Shown: piece after piece, positions 1 to 9,271 of the stretch
How positions within the stretch are numbered: position 1 is the stretch's first letter
Layout of the letters: each line of letters opens with the position of its first letter
From: MGIIb-Q1 sp964342465
Lineage (GTDB): Archaea; Thermoplasmatota; Poseidoniia; Poseidoniales; Thalassarchaeaceae
NCBI GenBank assembly: GCA_964342465.1
Contig: CAYFFQ010000024.1
Span: 1 to 23,199 of the forward strand
Length of the DNA: 23,199 nt
Direction: 5' to 3'
Notes under the pieces: model-generated
Databases searched by the model: none
The model's input: the letters and a program-made list of their open reading frames with translations, nothing else
What the model was told of the DNA's origin: nothing
Program-made: the position numbers and the translations under genes

Positions 1-90
1 TTCGAAAGGGGGGCCCGCCCCCTTCGTTCGAAAGGGAGGTACGCCCCTTCGTTCTCCACCTTCGGGTGGGGTCCGCCCCCTTCGGGTGGT
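1..90 (+). repeat. GC-rich TTCG-hairpin repeat cluster (left copy)
   Basis: Short imperfect units built on CCCCTTCG / CCACCTTCGGGTGG recur every 15-20 bases. Several can fold into hairpins capped by a TTCG (UUCG) loop, for example CCACC-TTCG-GGTGG. The segment GAAAGGGAGGTxCGCCCCTTCG reappears as its reverse complement at 22826-22912, so the two ends of the window carry the same family in inverted orientation. Both copies lie just upstream of a gene start, pointing toward the gene. The left edge is cut by the window, so the full extent is unknown. Confidence 0.75.
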
Positions 91-150
91 GACCACCGGC
101 GAACAGGTTCACACAGTGGTTGAACGATGCACTGCGAACCACTCTCCTGA

Positions 151-156
151 TAAATA
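151..156 (+). promoter_or_regulatory. Putative TATA box of the giant surface protein
   Basis: TAAATA lies about 60 bases before the chosen ATG at 212. Archaeal transcription would start about 25 bases downstream, near 178, leaving a leader of about 34 bases. This is an inference from the sequence only; no strong purine-rich BRE is seen. Confidence 0.35.
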
Positions 157-211
157 CTCGCACACTCGCACGAAAGAAGTAATAAGAGCACCCAAAGTCG
201 GTAGGACTTGT

Positions 212-3200
212 ATGTTGAGCCATACCCTTGAATTGAATGTGAATAGAGCGCGAGTCAGAGCAATCGCCCTCGTCGGTCTCATGGTTCTGTCAACCTCCCT
301 GGCAGCCATGACGGCAACGGCGAGCAACTCGAAGCAGTATCCGGTGACCAGAAATCCTCTGGACCTCGCTACTGGCGACTTCGACTGCGATGGCGACGAT
401 GATATCGTGACAGCGAGCGAGATGGGCAATTTCATGTCCATCCTGTGGAATGATGCTGGAACCTATCAGGAACGTTCCGACATCTGGGTGTCTAACAACA
501 ACTCCCGCCGAGCAGGATTCACCGACATCGCCGATGTCGGTCTCGTCGAGAGTGGAGACATCGATAATGATGGAAACGATGACATCGTTTTCTATCAGGG
601 CAACATCCAGGTCTACGGTTCCACCGAAATAATCCGAGGAAACATCACTGTCCTGCTCAACGCTGACTGTGCCGGTGGATTTACCGAGGATGCGGTCTAC
701 ACGATGGGTGACATCGTCTGGGAGATGCAAGTGGGGGATGTGAACGGCGACGGAGCCGACGACATCGTCGCTCTTGAACTCAACGACCTCGCCTCAGGCA
801 CTCAGCAACTGCGAACATTCCTCGGCGGTGCCAACCGGAACCAGCAGACTAGCCACAAGACAACGGTGCTTGACAACCTCGCCAACAAGGTGTATGCAGA
901 CCTCAGATTGGGTAATCTTGGAGAGGCGGTGGTCGGTGGGCCGATTGGGAATGATTGCGACGACTTGGATGCTTTCATGCACTTCTGGCCCGGTTTCAAT
1001 GCTGCGACCGGATTCTCAGACGGAGATTGGGACAATGTCTCCATCGTTCAGTTCGAATGTACGCTCGACACATTCGCAGCGTGGAACGACCCCAACAAGC
1101 AGACTACGATCAAGTTGGATTCCGAGTACGGAGTCTTTGACATCGCTGACAATGATGGTGACGGCAAGATAGACACGATGGCCATCACCTCGGTGACGGA
1201 CATCGTAATCAGCGAGTGTGCTTCCGCCCCATGTACCTCTCAGGCCACATGGCCCAAGAAATCGGTGACTCCATCGATTGGCTCCTTCATCCCAGCATCA
1301 GTGGAACTTCAGGATGTCAATCAGGACGGTGTGGTGGACCTCGTCGTTCCCACAACCTCCACCATCACCAATCTGCAGGGTGCAAGCGGCAACACCGTGA
1401 CCTCCTATTCAATCGACAATCTCGAGGAGTTGAACACCGTTCAGATTCTCCTTGCTGACGGCAGTGGTGGCTACCACCAGCCACAATCAATGCCGGTCGG
1501 CCGTCGCCCGACGATGGTCCTCGTCGGCCAGTTTGCCGGTGGTCCGACCAGCGCACTCGACCTTGCAATCGGCAACCGTGACTACACCTTCCGCTACTCC
1601 AATGGCGCTCTTCACATTGACAGTAAGGGGTGTGCCTTCGACCCGCTGAACCCACAGTTGAACGGTTTCGGCTGTGGCAATTTGGACGCAATATCCGTCG
1701 TTCAGTTGGACAATGAGGATGTCGGGATTTCAGGAATGTCGGTATCACCGGCGAGTTTCAATCCCGACACCGGCCGGATGACGGTTGGCGAGGGAACACG
1801 GGAAGTGAATGTCACAGTCCAGAACACTGGGCTGGATTCAATCACCGGCAATGTCGATGTGGATGTCTCAGTAAAGGAGATAGTTGGAGGGACTGACACC
1901 ATCGTCTATTCCAATGACTATGAGAATCCGGCGACGGTGAACTGTGGAACAGGTTGCACTTGGGTCGCCAACGATTACGATGGCGAGGCCTTCTACTGGC
2001 ACGAGGAGATTTCCTCGAACCACTCTGCCGCACCCGACGGCTGGGAGGCTGATGTGAATCCGACCGATTACATGTGGGCTGGTACATGGTATCCCAATGC
2101 CAGTGCTGGAAACCAGTTGGAGAGTGGATATCTCTCCAATCAGGATGAGGCACTCATCATGAGAAATGTTGACCTGACTGGCGCCGACGCGGCTGAACTC
2201 GAACTCGACCTCTTCTGTTCGGCTGGCTACTCTGTGGTCCACTATGTGAATTCGCAGGGCGCCATCTCTGGAATGGTCATTTACGATGACTCATGCAACA
2301 TCGATGTCTACACCGACGATGATGGCTGGGTGCCTATCGTCTACCGCGGTGGTTATGACCTCGTCAGAATCAATGAATACTACCGCAACGGCGGGTCAAT
2401 CGAGTACACCAGCAGCATCTACCATTTCACCGGAACGAACTACAGTTGGCTCGACATGAAGGGGAACAACTCTCTTGACCTGACCCCGTGGGCAGGTGAG
2501 ACGGTCGACATCCGCTTCCGCTTCCGCACTGGTTACGACGGCAGCGTAGGCCGCGACAACACCACAAGAAACACCCAATGGGACGGCATGGCCTTTGACA
2601 ACCTGACCATCAAGAAGACCGTCACTCAGTACGGACAGGTGCAACCGGTTTCCCAGACTCTCTCGCTGAACAATTTCGCCCCCGGCGACGAGCAGACCAT
2701 CACTCTCAACGCCTACTTCACCAATGACACCGAATACATGATTGAAGGGGCCCTTTCGAATCCCACCGGATTCATCAATGAGGATGCTGGTAACGATGAC
2801 ACCCGCTGGAAGTTGAATGTCCTCAACCTCTACGACCCAGCGGTCAAGGAGATTACCTCCTTTGAGCCAGGTCAACTATATCCTTCTGGCGACATGCCGA
2901 TTGATGTCATCGTCGAGAACGCTGGAAATACGATAATGGACTTCGATGTCGAGGCTACCATTTACACAGCACAGCCGAATCCCAAATTCTCCAACCCGTG
3001 CAAGAATGTTGAGGACTTTGAGCCGAGCGCCTGTGCCTACATGTTCGGAGACGACAGTGACGGCAAGGGTGGAATCATTGACGATTCCGCGGCGACAGTA
3101 CAGAACGCGATTGTTCCGGGTAACCGGCCGATGTTCGGAAGCAACGCCTACTGGTTCGGTGGCCCTGATGCCGGCTACGAAGATGGATGGAACGAGTCGA

Positions 3201-6200
3201 TGACTCTCCAGACCATCGACCTACGCAACATGGGTGGCGACTTCGCATACCTCACCTTCGACTACTTTGCTGAGTCGGACTATTTGACCGACCAAGATGG
3301 AAACATTGTGGGTGTTAATGAGTATGGTGTGCTAGAGATCAGTTGGAGGAAGGGTTCCCAGACTTACGAGGGAGTTGTCTATGGTTCATGGAACGACTAC
3401 AACGAGAACGGAATACTCGGTGGCCCCAACCAGACCTGTGAGGATATTGATGAGGACAACATCTACGACGAAGTTGAATACATGGGTGACCATACTGACG
3501 AAGGTAACTACTTCGTCTGGTTCGACAGTGAGGGCATAGTCAAGGGAGTGACCTTGGACCTTACCCACATCGTCATTCAGAATCGTACCGGCGCTTCAAC
3601 TCAGTGGAGAACCGAATGTACCTCGATGGCGGGGGCAGAGGTGGACCTTACCTTCCGCTTCCTATCCAACAATGACCAGATAAACGGCAGTTCTGGCTTC
3701 GCCGGATTTGCGATGGACAACATCACGGTACAGGAATACACCTTCACTCCGGTGACGGGAGGTGTCTACACCACCACCGTGAACGGAATCGATGCTCGCG
3801 AGGAGCGCAATGTCTCAGTTGCAAGCCACGCCTTCGAGCAGGGAATCTACCGAATCGATGTGATGAGTGTCTATGACAATGTGACGGCAGGGAACAACTG
3901 GACCGATGTCAAGGAAGTGGCTGTGGGCAACAATCTCTCAAGAGTCATCTTTGAGGTCGCTTCAGTGGATGTCACTCTCTATCGACCGGATGTTCTTGAT
4001 TGTGTTGAGGATGTTGACTACGACTGTGTCTATCCGATTGACCAAGCGCTGACACATCAGTTCACAGTGCCACTCTCCAACGGTGTGCTCGCTGGTGACT
4101 ACAACATCTATCTCGACATCGTCGACTCATCGGGAGCAACCGTCTCCTCGTCAACTTCCACCAACAGTCCAATCACCTTGGAATCGCATGAGAACAGTAA
4201 TGCGACATTCCAGCCATACACCGGCTGGCAGGATGGTGAGACCTACGACCTGCGCTTTTACGCCAAGTTGACCGATGGAACATCTTCGGGCAACCAGAGA
4301 AACTTCACAATCACCTTCGCTGACCGAGTTGATGTCGCTATTCTCTCCAACCCGACTGACCAGAACCGGCTTCAAAGCGTCAAGCAGGACCTGTTGGCCA
4401 TGGGAATGACCTACACCCAGTTCCGACAGACCAATTGGGATGAGTACCTCACTAGTGGGTGGCTCGCTCACTACGACAAGGTTCTGCTACCTTGGCAGAC
4501 CAATTTCAATGTCATCTCCGGAAACTACTATGGAAGACTGGGCGAGACAGCAACCGAGACCACACTACAGAACTACATGATGGCCGGTGGGACCATTGAG
4601 ATTCACCTCGGCCCCTACGCACAGGGGTTGGATGACAACCTGCTCTACAACATGGACATTCTGAACCGCGACACCGCAGGCAACCAAATCACCCACAACG
4701 ACCTCAATGTAGCAGACCCATACCATCCACTTCTCGCTGACATCAGCGACACCGCATGGCTGACGATGAACAATGGCAACTATGTGGCCAACGCGGCACT
4801 ATCAACCGAAAATGCAGGTTCGAACAAATTGCCGACGCCATGCAGTGGCCTCATCAACTCACAACAGGGAACCTTCCACAGTCTGCTCAACCACGAGTCG
4901 GATTCATCGATGCACCTGCTCGCCACTTGCGGTATCGGCAGTGGTGGCCTCATTGTCACCACCATAGATGTGGAGAATCCGAGCGTGTCGGAAGCTTACG
5001 GGAGCACCTCGGTGCCGATTCGCAGCAACCTGCTCGGATTCATGGTCACACCATACCCGTCAGGGTTTGGAATCGCCGGCAACGGCTGGGACCTGACCAT
5101 CAACAATGCATCTCCGTCCGAAGCCGACCCACTCGGAGAGTATTCAACCGTCAGATACCTGAAGTCCAACGCTCAGGTGACCCTCGGATTCACATCTGAA
5201 GTCGGAGGATTGGATGCGGATTGGGAAATCCGCGGCGCAACCGACTGGAACCGTAACCAGTTCCCACCGAATGTCGACTACGCCCACCGCTCCGATGACA
5301 GCCACGATGTGACATTCTGCCTGATTGACACCAACCCGCAGGGTACAGGTTGTATTCAGGATGCAACATGGGATGTGACTCTCTATCTGCACGATGCCGA
5401 AGGGCACACCCGAATCACCCACATAACCATCCAGACCAACGATATTCTCGCTGACGAGCACGACCCCGTCGCCAATGTGACAGTGCAAGAACACGCCCTC
5501 TACCCAGAGAGTCTCGAGGACCACGGTACCAAGAGTTCGGGTGGAACAGACTGGCCCGTCTATCTGGTCAAGTTGTCCGCGAGTGGTGATGTGAAGGTCA
5601 AGTTTGATGCCTGTGGCTCATACGACCCCGATGCCATGGATGGCGACAGCGGAATAACCAACTACATCTGGAAGGTCTATCAGGACTACCCGTGGAACAA
5701 CCCGTCCAATGACTTCGATGGACACACCTTCGAGAGGACCGCGGCGATGGGCTGCGATTGGACCTACACCTTCCGAAACCAGACCGCTGACCCGTCCGGC
5801 TTCGCTGAGAATCCGATACGAATCGAGTTGGAAGTAGAGGACCGAGCAGGGCGCGATTCGGAGAAGGTGAAACTCTACTTCGTGGTGGTTCCAGAGGATT
5901 GGGGAGATGATGCGCCGGTGTGGGAGATTCAGACCCCACTCGACGGCTCCACGCAGTCAGGCGACCATGTCTGGGTCAATGGCACAGTCATTTCTGGAAG
6001 CGAGGATGGAGATGTCGCAATCGAGGCTGCTCTCGACTCATCGGTACTGAACGAGACCATTGATGAGAAGGTCAAGCAACTTCGTGACGGCAAGTTTGCT
6101 GATGTGCGAAACCTCGGTGACGGCGCTGGATTCAGCCTGAAACTGAAGATTGAAGACCTCTACGATGAGAACGGTTCAACCCAGACTATCTACCTGAAGA

Positions 6201-6583
6201 TTGTTGAAGGAGACGGTCAGACCTGGACTCTATATCAACAAATCGACATCAACCTGCCTCCCCAAGAGAGCAATGTCGACCCGTGCGAGGCTGACCCGAC
6301 TGCGGACGGCTGTGACGGCGCTGCGGGAACCAGCGGCCAAGGTGAGGGTGGCATGGGCGCCCTCATCTACGCTGGAATCGGTGCCATCGTTCTGCTTGTC
6401 ATCGTCATAGCGACTCTGCTGGTGCTGCGCATGCGCGGCGGTGCCGAGGATGTCACCGGCTTCACCGGAGTCGAAGAGATGGACCCGATGGAGGCATATG
6501 TGCAGCAACTGATAGCTCAGGGCTATCCAGAGGACACCGCGAGGGCGTATGCCCAACAGTATGCCGGACACTTCCAGCAATAG
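212..6583 (+). CDS. Giant membrane-anchored surface protein (FG-GAP, CARDB-like, GATase-like and PKD-like modules)
   Basis: The open frame runs from 86, but the ATG at 212 is preferred because it opens directly into a signal peptide (basic n-region NRARVR, then a hydrophobic run ending near TATAS); the protein is then 2,123 residues. Five FG-GAP/VCBS-type calcium loops (such as GDFDCDGDDDIV, GDIDNDGNDDIV and GDVNGDGADDIV) lie between residues 50 and 380. CARDB-like beta domains near 510-560 and 880-915 are each followed by a long Cys-containing jelly-roll-like module ending in WDGMAFDNLTI or FAGFAMDNITV. Residues 1370-1613 look like a ThuA/glutamine-amidotransferase-like domain. A PKD-like domain (FDACGSYDPDA) lies near 1750-1900. 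One membrane helix at about 2047-2072 anchors it, followed by a 45-residue cytoplasmic tail. Exact role is unknown; adhesion or polymer binding at the cell surface is likely. Confidence 0.85.
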   Translation: MLSHTLELNVNRARVRAIALVGLMVLSTSLAAMTATASNSKQYPVTRNPLDLATGDFDCDGDDDIVTASEMGNFMSILWNDAGTYQERSDIWVSNNNSRRAGFTDIADVGLVESGDIDNDGNDDIVFYQGNIQVYGSTEIIRGNITVLLNADCAGGFTEDAVYTMGDIVWEMQVGDVNGDGADDIVALELNDLASGTQQLRTFLGGANRNQQTSHKTTVLDNLANKVYADLRLGNLGEAVVGGPIGNDCDDLDAFMHFWPGFNAATGFSDGDWDNVSIVQFECTLDTFAAWNDPNKQTTIKLDSEYGVFDIADNDGDGKIDTMAITSVTDIVISECASAPCTSQATWPKKSVTPSIGSFIPASVELQDVNQDGVVDLVVPTTSTITNLQGASGNTVTSYSIDNLEELNTVQILLADGSGGYHQPQSMPVGRRPTMVLVGQFAGGPTSALDLAIGNRDYTFRYSNGALHIDSKGCAFDPLNPQLNGFGCGNLDAISVVQLDNEDVGISGMSVSPASFNPDTGRMTVGEGTREVNVTVQNTGLDSITGNVDVDVSVKEIVGGTDTIVYSNDYENPATVNCGTGCTWVANDYDGEAFYWHEEISSNHSAAPDGWEADVNPTDYMWAGTWYPNASAGNQLESGYLSNQDEALIMRNVDLTGADAAELELDLFCSAGYSVVHYVNSQGAISGMVIYDDSCNIDVYTDDDGWVPIVYRGGYDLVRINEYYRNGGSIEYTSSIYHFTGTNYSWLDMKGNNSLDLTPWAGETVDIRFRFRTGYDGSVGRDNTTRNTQWDGMAFDNLTIKKTVTQYGQVQPVSQTLSLNNFAPGDEQTITLNAYFTNDTEYMIEGALSNPTGFINEDAGNDDTRWKLNVLNLYDPAVKEITSFEPGQLYPSGDMPIDVIVENAGNTIMDFDVEATIYTAQPNPKFSNPCKNVEDFEPSACAYMFGDDSDGKGGIIDDSAATVQNAIVPGNRPMFGSNAYWFGGPDAGYEDGWNESMTLQTIDLRNMGGDFAYLTFDYFAESDYLTDQDGNIVGVNEYGVLEISWRKGSQTYEGVVYGSWNDYNENGILGGPNQTCEDIDEDNIYDEVEYMGDHTDEGNYFVWFDSEGIVKGVTLDLTHIVIQNRTGASTQWRTECTSMAGAEVDLTFRFLSNNDQINGSSGFAGFAMDNITVQEYTFTPVTGGVYTTTVNGIDAREERNVSVASHAFEQGIYRIDVMSVYDNVTAGNNWTDVKEVAVGNNLSRVIFEVASVDVTLYRPDVLDCVEDVDYDCVYPIDQALTHQFTVPLSNGVLAGDYNIYLDIVDSSGATVSSSTSTNSPITLESHENSNATFQPYTGWQDGETYDLRFYAKLTDGTSSGNQRNFTITFADRVDVAILSNPTDQNRLQSVKQDLLAMGMTYTQFRQTNWDEYLTSGWLAHYDKVLLPWQTNFNVISGNYYGRLGETATETTLQNYMMAGGTIEIHLGPYAQGLDDNLLYNMDILNRDTAGNQITHNDLNVADPYHPLLADISDTAWLTMNNGNYVANAALSTENAGSNKLPTPCSGLINSQQGTFHSLLNHESDSSMHLLATCGIGSGGLIVTTIDVENPSVSEAYGSTSVPIRSNLLGFMVTPYPSGFGIAGNGWDLTINNASPSEADPLGEYSTVRYLKSNAQVTLGFTSEVGGLDADWEIRGATDWNRNQFPPNVDYAHRSDDSHDVTFCLIDTNPQGTGCIQDATWDVTLYLHDAEGHTRITHITIQTNDILADEHDPVANVTVQEHALYPESLEDHGTKSSGGTDWPVYLVKLSASGDVKVKFDACGSYDPDAMDGDSGITNYIWKVYQDYPWNNPSNDFDGHTFERTAAMGCDWTYTFRNQTADPSGFAENPIRIELEVEDRAGRDSEKVKLYFVVVPEDWGDDAPVWEIQTPLDGSTQSGDHVWVNGTVISGSEDGDVAIEAALDSSVLNETIDEKVKQLRDGKFADVRNLGDGAGFSLKLKIEDLYDENGSTQTIYLKIVEGDGQTWTLYQQIDINLPPQESNVDPCEADPTADGCDGAAGTSGQGEGGMGALIYAGIGAIVLLVIVIATLLVLRMRGGAEDVTGFTGVEEMDPMEAYVQQLIAQGYPEDTARAYAQQYAGHFQQ

Positions 6584-6701
6584 CGAGGTAGGTAGACTCC
6601 ACATTCGCGGGCAATTGCCTATCTGCTCTGCCGAAGAAACCAACACACAGCGATAGCGAGGTCGGTAGACCATCTCTTCGGGCAGCCCTATCGTTGCCGC
6701 A
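6580..6701. repeat. Duplicated structured element between convergent genes
   Basis: Two related segments (about 6582-6632 and 6653-6701) share TAGCGAGGTxGGTAGAC, then TTCG(C)GGGCA, then CCTATC, 71 bases apart. Each can fold: copy 1 pairs AGGTAGG with CCTATCT, and copy 2 pairs CGATAG with CTATCG around an inner GGTC-GGTA-GACC hairpin. The first copy starts at the stop codon of the surface protein. They may be 3' UTR or terminator structures, or a small RNA; no T-run follows either copy. Confidence 0.5.
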
Positions 6702-6808
6702 GGGAGTGCTATCCTGCCTTCCCACCATTGGTTCAGAACTCGAGTATTACCTTCGTAGGGTAAGACATGATGTTTCTGATTGTCAGATGAACTCGCTCTT
6801 CATCTTCG

Positions 6809-6830
6809 CAGGCTATCGCCTGATTCAGGC
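6809..6830. repeat. Overlapping hairpins downstream of ahcY
   Basis: CAGGC-TATC-GCCTG (6809-6822) overlaps GCCTGA-T-TCAGGC (6818-6830). The two stems are mutually exclusive. They lie 20-40 bases beyond the ahcY stop codon on its transcript strand. They may act in 3' end formation; there is no T-run to support a classical terminator. Confidence 0.35.
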
Positions 6831-6850
6831 AGATACCTCTCGTGAGAAGG

Positions 6851-8116
6851 TCATGTGCCGTGTGAGTAATCTTCGTGGTATTCCTGTTGTTCGGCGGTGA
6901 GGGTGTCAATAGAGCGACCCTCGGCAGCGAGTTTGAGGGCCGCAAGTTCGCTGTCCTGTTCCAATGTGATGTCATAGACCGAATTTTCGTATGATGAACC
7001 CTCCCGAGCAAGGCGTACGAGTGAGAGAAACTGGTTTGCGAATGACATGTCCATCACCTCAGAAGGGTGGCCTTCGGCGGCAGCGAGATTGACCAGACGG
7101 CCCTTCGCCAGCAGGTGGATTCTGCGGCCGTCACTCATCGTGTATTCCTCATTGTCGGTGCGAATGAGGCGCACCGACTCTGCTCCATCTTCGAGTTCCT
7201 CGATATTGATTTCACAGTCATAGTGACCGGTGTTGCAGACGATTGCACCATCCTTCATCACATCGAAGTGGCGGCCTACAATCACATCGACCATCCCAGT
7301 AGCGGTGCAGAAGATGTCACCGACCTTGGCGGCATCGTCCATCTTCATCACTTGGAACCCATCCATGTGAGCCTTCAGTGCGGCGAGAGGGTCTATTTCC
7401 GTGACCACGACATTTGAGCCCATTCCGCGGGCGCGCATCGCAAGCCCCTTTCCACAGTGACCGTAACCAGCGACGACGAATGTTTTGCCTGCGAGAAGAA
7501 CAGAAGTGGCCCTGAGAATGCCGTCAAGAGTCGATTGGCCAGTACCGTGGACATTGTCAAAATCCCACTTCGTGATGGCGTCATTCACTGCGATCACCGG
7601 ATACTCAAGTTTCCCTGCTTCGCCCATCGCCCTCAACCTGTGAACACCTGTGGTCGTCTCTTCTGTGCCTCCAATCACCTTGTCCATCGCATCTTTGCGG
7701 GAGTCATGCACCCTGAAAATCAGGTCTGCCCCATCGTCGAGTGTCAAGGTCGGCTCAGCGTCGATGGTCTGGTCAATACACCAGTAAAAGTCGTCAACAG
7801 ATTGGCCATGCCACGCATATATTCCATAACCCTCCCGAGCCAGCCAAGCAGCGACATCATCCTGAGTTGAAAGAGGGTTGCACCCCGACCAAGAGACATT
7901 GGCGCCGGCTGCTGCGATTGTTTCAATCAGAACCGCCGTCTCCTTGGTGACGTGAAGGCAGCCGGCGACAGTCATGCCTCTGAGTGGCTTCTCGTCCTCT
8001 GCCTTCTCACGCAGTAGTGCGAGGACAGGCATTCGGCTGCGAGCCCAATCCACTCGCCTCGCTCCTTCATCAGCGAGGCCGATGTCTGCGACCTTGTAGT
8101 GCTCCGTCTCATCCAT
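6851..8116 (-). CDS. ahcY: S-adenosylhomocysteine hydrolase
   Basis: This cytosolic NAD-dependent enzyme splits S-adenosylhomocysteine into adenosine and homocysteine, clearing the product inhibitor of methyltransferases in the activated methyl cycle. The 421-residue protein matches the archaeal short form. Visible family motifs are HVTKETAVLIET, SGCNPLSTQDDVAA, NDAITKWDFDNVHGTGQS and the Rossmann glycine loop GYGHCGKG, followed by TGHYDCEI. The C-terminus lacks the long KPxxYRY ending of bacterial and eukaryotic enzymes, as is usual in archaea. The ATG at 8116 begins MDETEHYKVADIGLADEG, the expected N-terminus of the family. It is a single gene, convergent with the surface protein, and no clear SD precedes it. 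Confidence 0.97.
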   Translation of the reverse strand: MDETEHYKVADIGLADEGARRVDWARSRMPVLALLREKAEDEKPLRGMTVAGCLHVTKETAVLIETIAAAGANVSWSGCNPLSTQDDVAAWLAREGYGIYAWHGQSVDDFYWCIDQTIDAEPTLTLDDGADLIFRVHDSRKDAMDKVIGGTEETTTGVHRLRAMGEAGKLEYPVIAVNDAITKWDFDNVHGTGQSTLDGILRATSVLLAGKTFVVAGYGHCGKGLAMRARGMGSNVVVTEIDPLAALKAHMDGFQVMKMDDAAKVGDIFCTATGMVDVIVGRHFDVMKDGAIVCNTGHYDCEINIEELEDGAESVRLIRTDNEEYTMSDGRRIHLLAKGRLVNLAAAEGHPSEVMDMSFANQFLSLVRLAREGSSYENSVYDITLEQDSELAALKLAAEGRSIDTLTAEQQEYHEDYSHGT

Positions 8117-8334
8117 TGATGAGTGGGACGAAGGGTCGGTTCAAAAGGTGATAGGGCGCACCCGTTTCACTTTCATCGGCCTGAGTGGATTCCCTTAAGT
8201 CGAGGCGAGGTGAGTCCGTTCTGTCTACCTTAGGGGGCCAGAATCAAATGTCTGCAAACTGACGAAAATACCATTTCATGGAGTCAGGAACAAATACGCT
8301 GTAACCAATTCCACCGTTTGTGGTTGCCGTTTTT

Positions 8335-9186
8335 TTATTCTTGTTCACATCCTAACTCATCAAGGTGGGATTCAAATCCACCATCCTCATTAGCGAGCAC
8401 AATCCTATGGTCCGTGAGATTGAATGCACACAATAATCCAGGTTCCCACGCATAGATGGATGTGTCAATAGCCAACCACGCAGGCATCCCATTCTCCAGT
8501 AATATGTCACTTGCACACGGTTCTCCAATTTCACCACTGATAATTTTGGTCGGTGTGTGTCCGAAAACTACCGTCCTCTCAAAGTCAAAAGGTTCTGGAT
8601 TTTCGTAGAACTTATTTCTGACCCAACACATGTCATCCACAGATTGTTGTTCATCTGATAAGAGTGGATTGTATCCAGCATGGACTAACCTCCAGTCATC
8701 AAGAACACACTCCAATGGCAGCCGAGCCATCCATACTAGGTCACCACCTAAATCTCGGAACCTCGATTCATCAGTTGGTGGCTCGTCAAAGAATCGTCCA
8801 GTAAATCCGTAAGATTCCACCGTTGTATCCCCCCCGATGTAGAGCCATCCGGGTGTGGGGAAAACTTTCAAAGTCTTGTGCAGACTCATCGCGGCGATGT
8901 GTTCGTGGTTTCCCATTAACGAGTAGAACCGTGGGTCTTCACGAATAATTCCAACCACTTTGGCAGATTCACCTCCTCTATCAATCATGTCACCTAGGGT
9001 GACTAATCTGTCATCTTCACCGAGTTGAAGATTTTCCAAGAGTACTTCAAACGCCTCTGCATGGCCATGAATATCACCGACGACCCAAACATTAGAACCT
9101 CTCTCGATTGTATCTTGTAGGTCTCTCTCCATGTCTTTGTCTCGTCTTCGCAACAAGGCCTCTGAAAACTCATTTTTTATTCTCAT
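8335..9186 (-). CDS. PPP-family metallophosphatase (serine/threonine phosphatase / ApaH-like)
   Basis: A dinuclear-metal phosphoesterase, probably cytosolic. The motifs are complete and in order: GDIHGH, GDMIDRG, GNHE, then HAG, then GHTPT. Spacing and length (283-288 residues) fit small lambda-phosphatase/PrpA or ApaH-like enzymes; the substrate (phosphoprotein, diadenosine polyphosphate or another) cannot be read from sequence. The first in-frame ATG is at 9201, but the TATA box at 9215-9222 would place the transcript start near 9193, so the ATG at 9186 is preferred, with a near-leaderless message. The gene and its flanks look richer in A and T than the neighbours, with many AAA and ATA-type codons, which suggests horizontal acquisition. 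Confidence 0.88.
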   Translation of the reverse strand: MRIKNEFSEALLRRRDKDMERDLQDTIERGSNVWVVGDIHGHAEAFEVLLENLQLGEDDRLVTLGDMIDRGGESAKVVGIIREDPRFYSLMGNHEHIAAMSLHKTLKVFPTPGWLYIGGDTTVESYGFTGRFFDEPPTDESRFRDLGGDLVWMARLPLECVLDDWRLVHAGYNPLLSDEQQSVDDMCWVRNKFYENPEPFDFERTVVFGHTPTKIISGEIGEPCASDILLENGMPAWLAIDTSIYAWEPGLLCAFNLTDHRIVLANEDGGFESHLDELGCEQE

Positions 9187-9214
9187 TTTAACATAATTCA
9201 TTTGTCCATGAGGA

Positions 9215-9222
9215 TATATAAA
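9215..9222 (-). promoter_or_regulatory. TATA box of the phosphatase gene
   Basis: TTTATATA on the minus strand, preceded by GCTTCC, matches the archaeal TATA consensus closely. Its centre is about 33 bases before the ATG at 9186 and only 18 bases before the ATG at 9201, so it decides in favour of the downstream start. Confidence 0.65.
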
Positions 9223-9271
9223 GGAAGCATTTGTTGTTTATTATCAAGCCTGATGTAACCCCGTTCGGTAA

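Noticed and set aside
86..211. N-terminal extension of the giant surface protein from the ATG at 86
   Set aside because: It would be translated from repeat-adjacent DNA with no family character and would bury the signal peptide 42 residues inside the protein.
6694..6850. SAH riboswitch near ahcY
   Set aside because: The structured elements lie downstream of ahcY, between convergent genes, not in its leader, and they do not match the known bacterial SAH riboswitch context.
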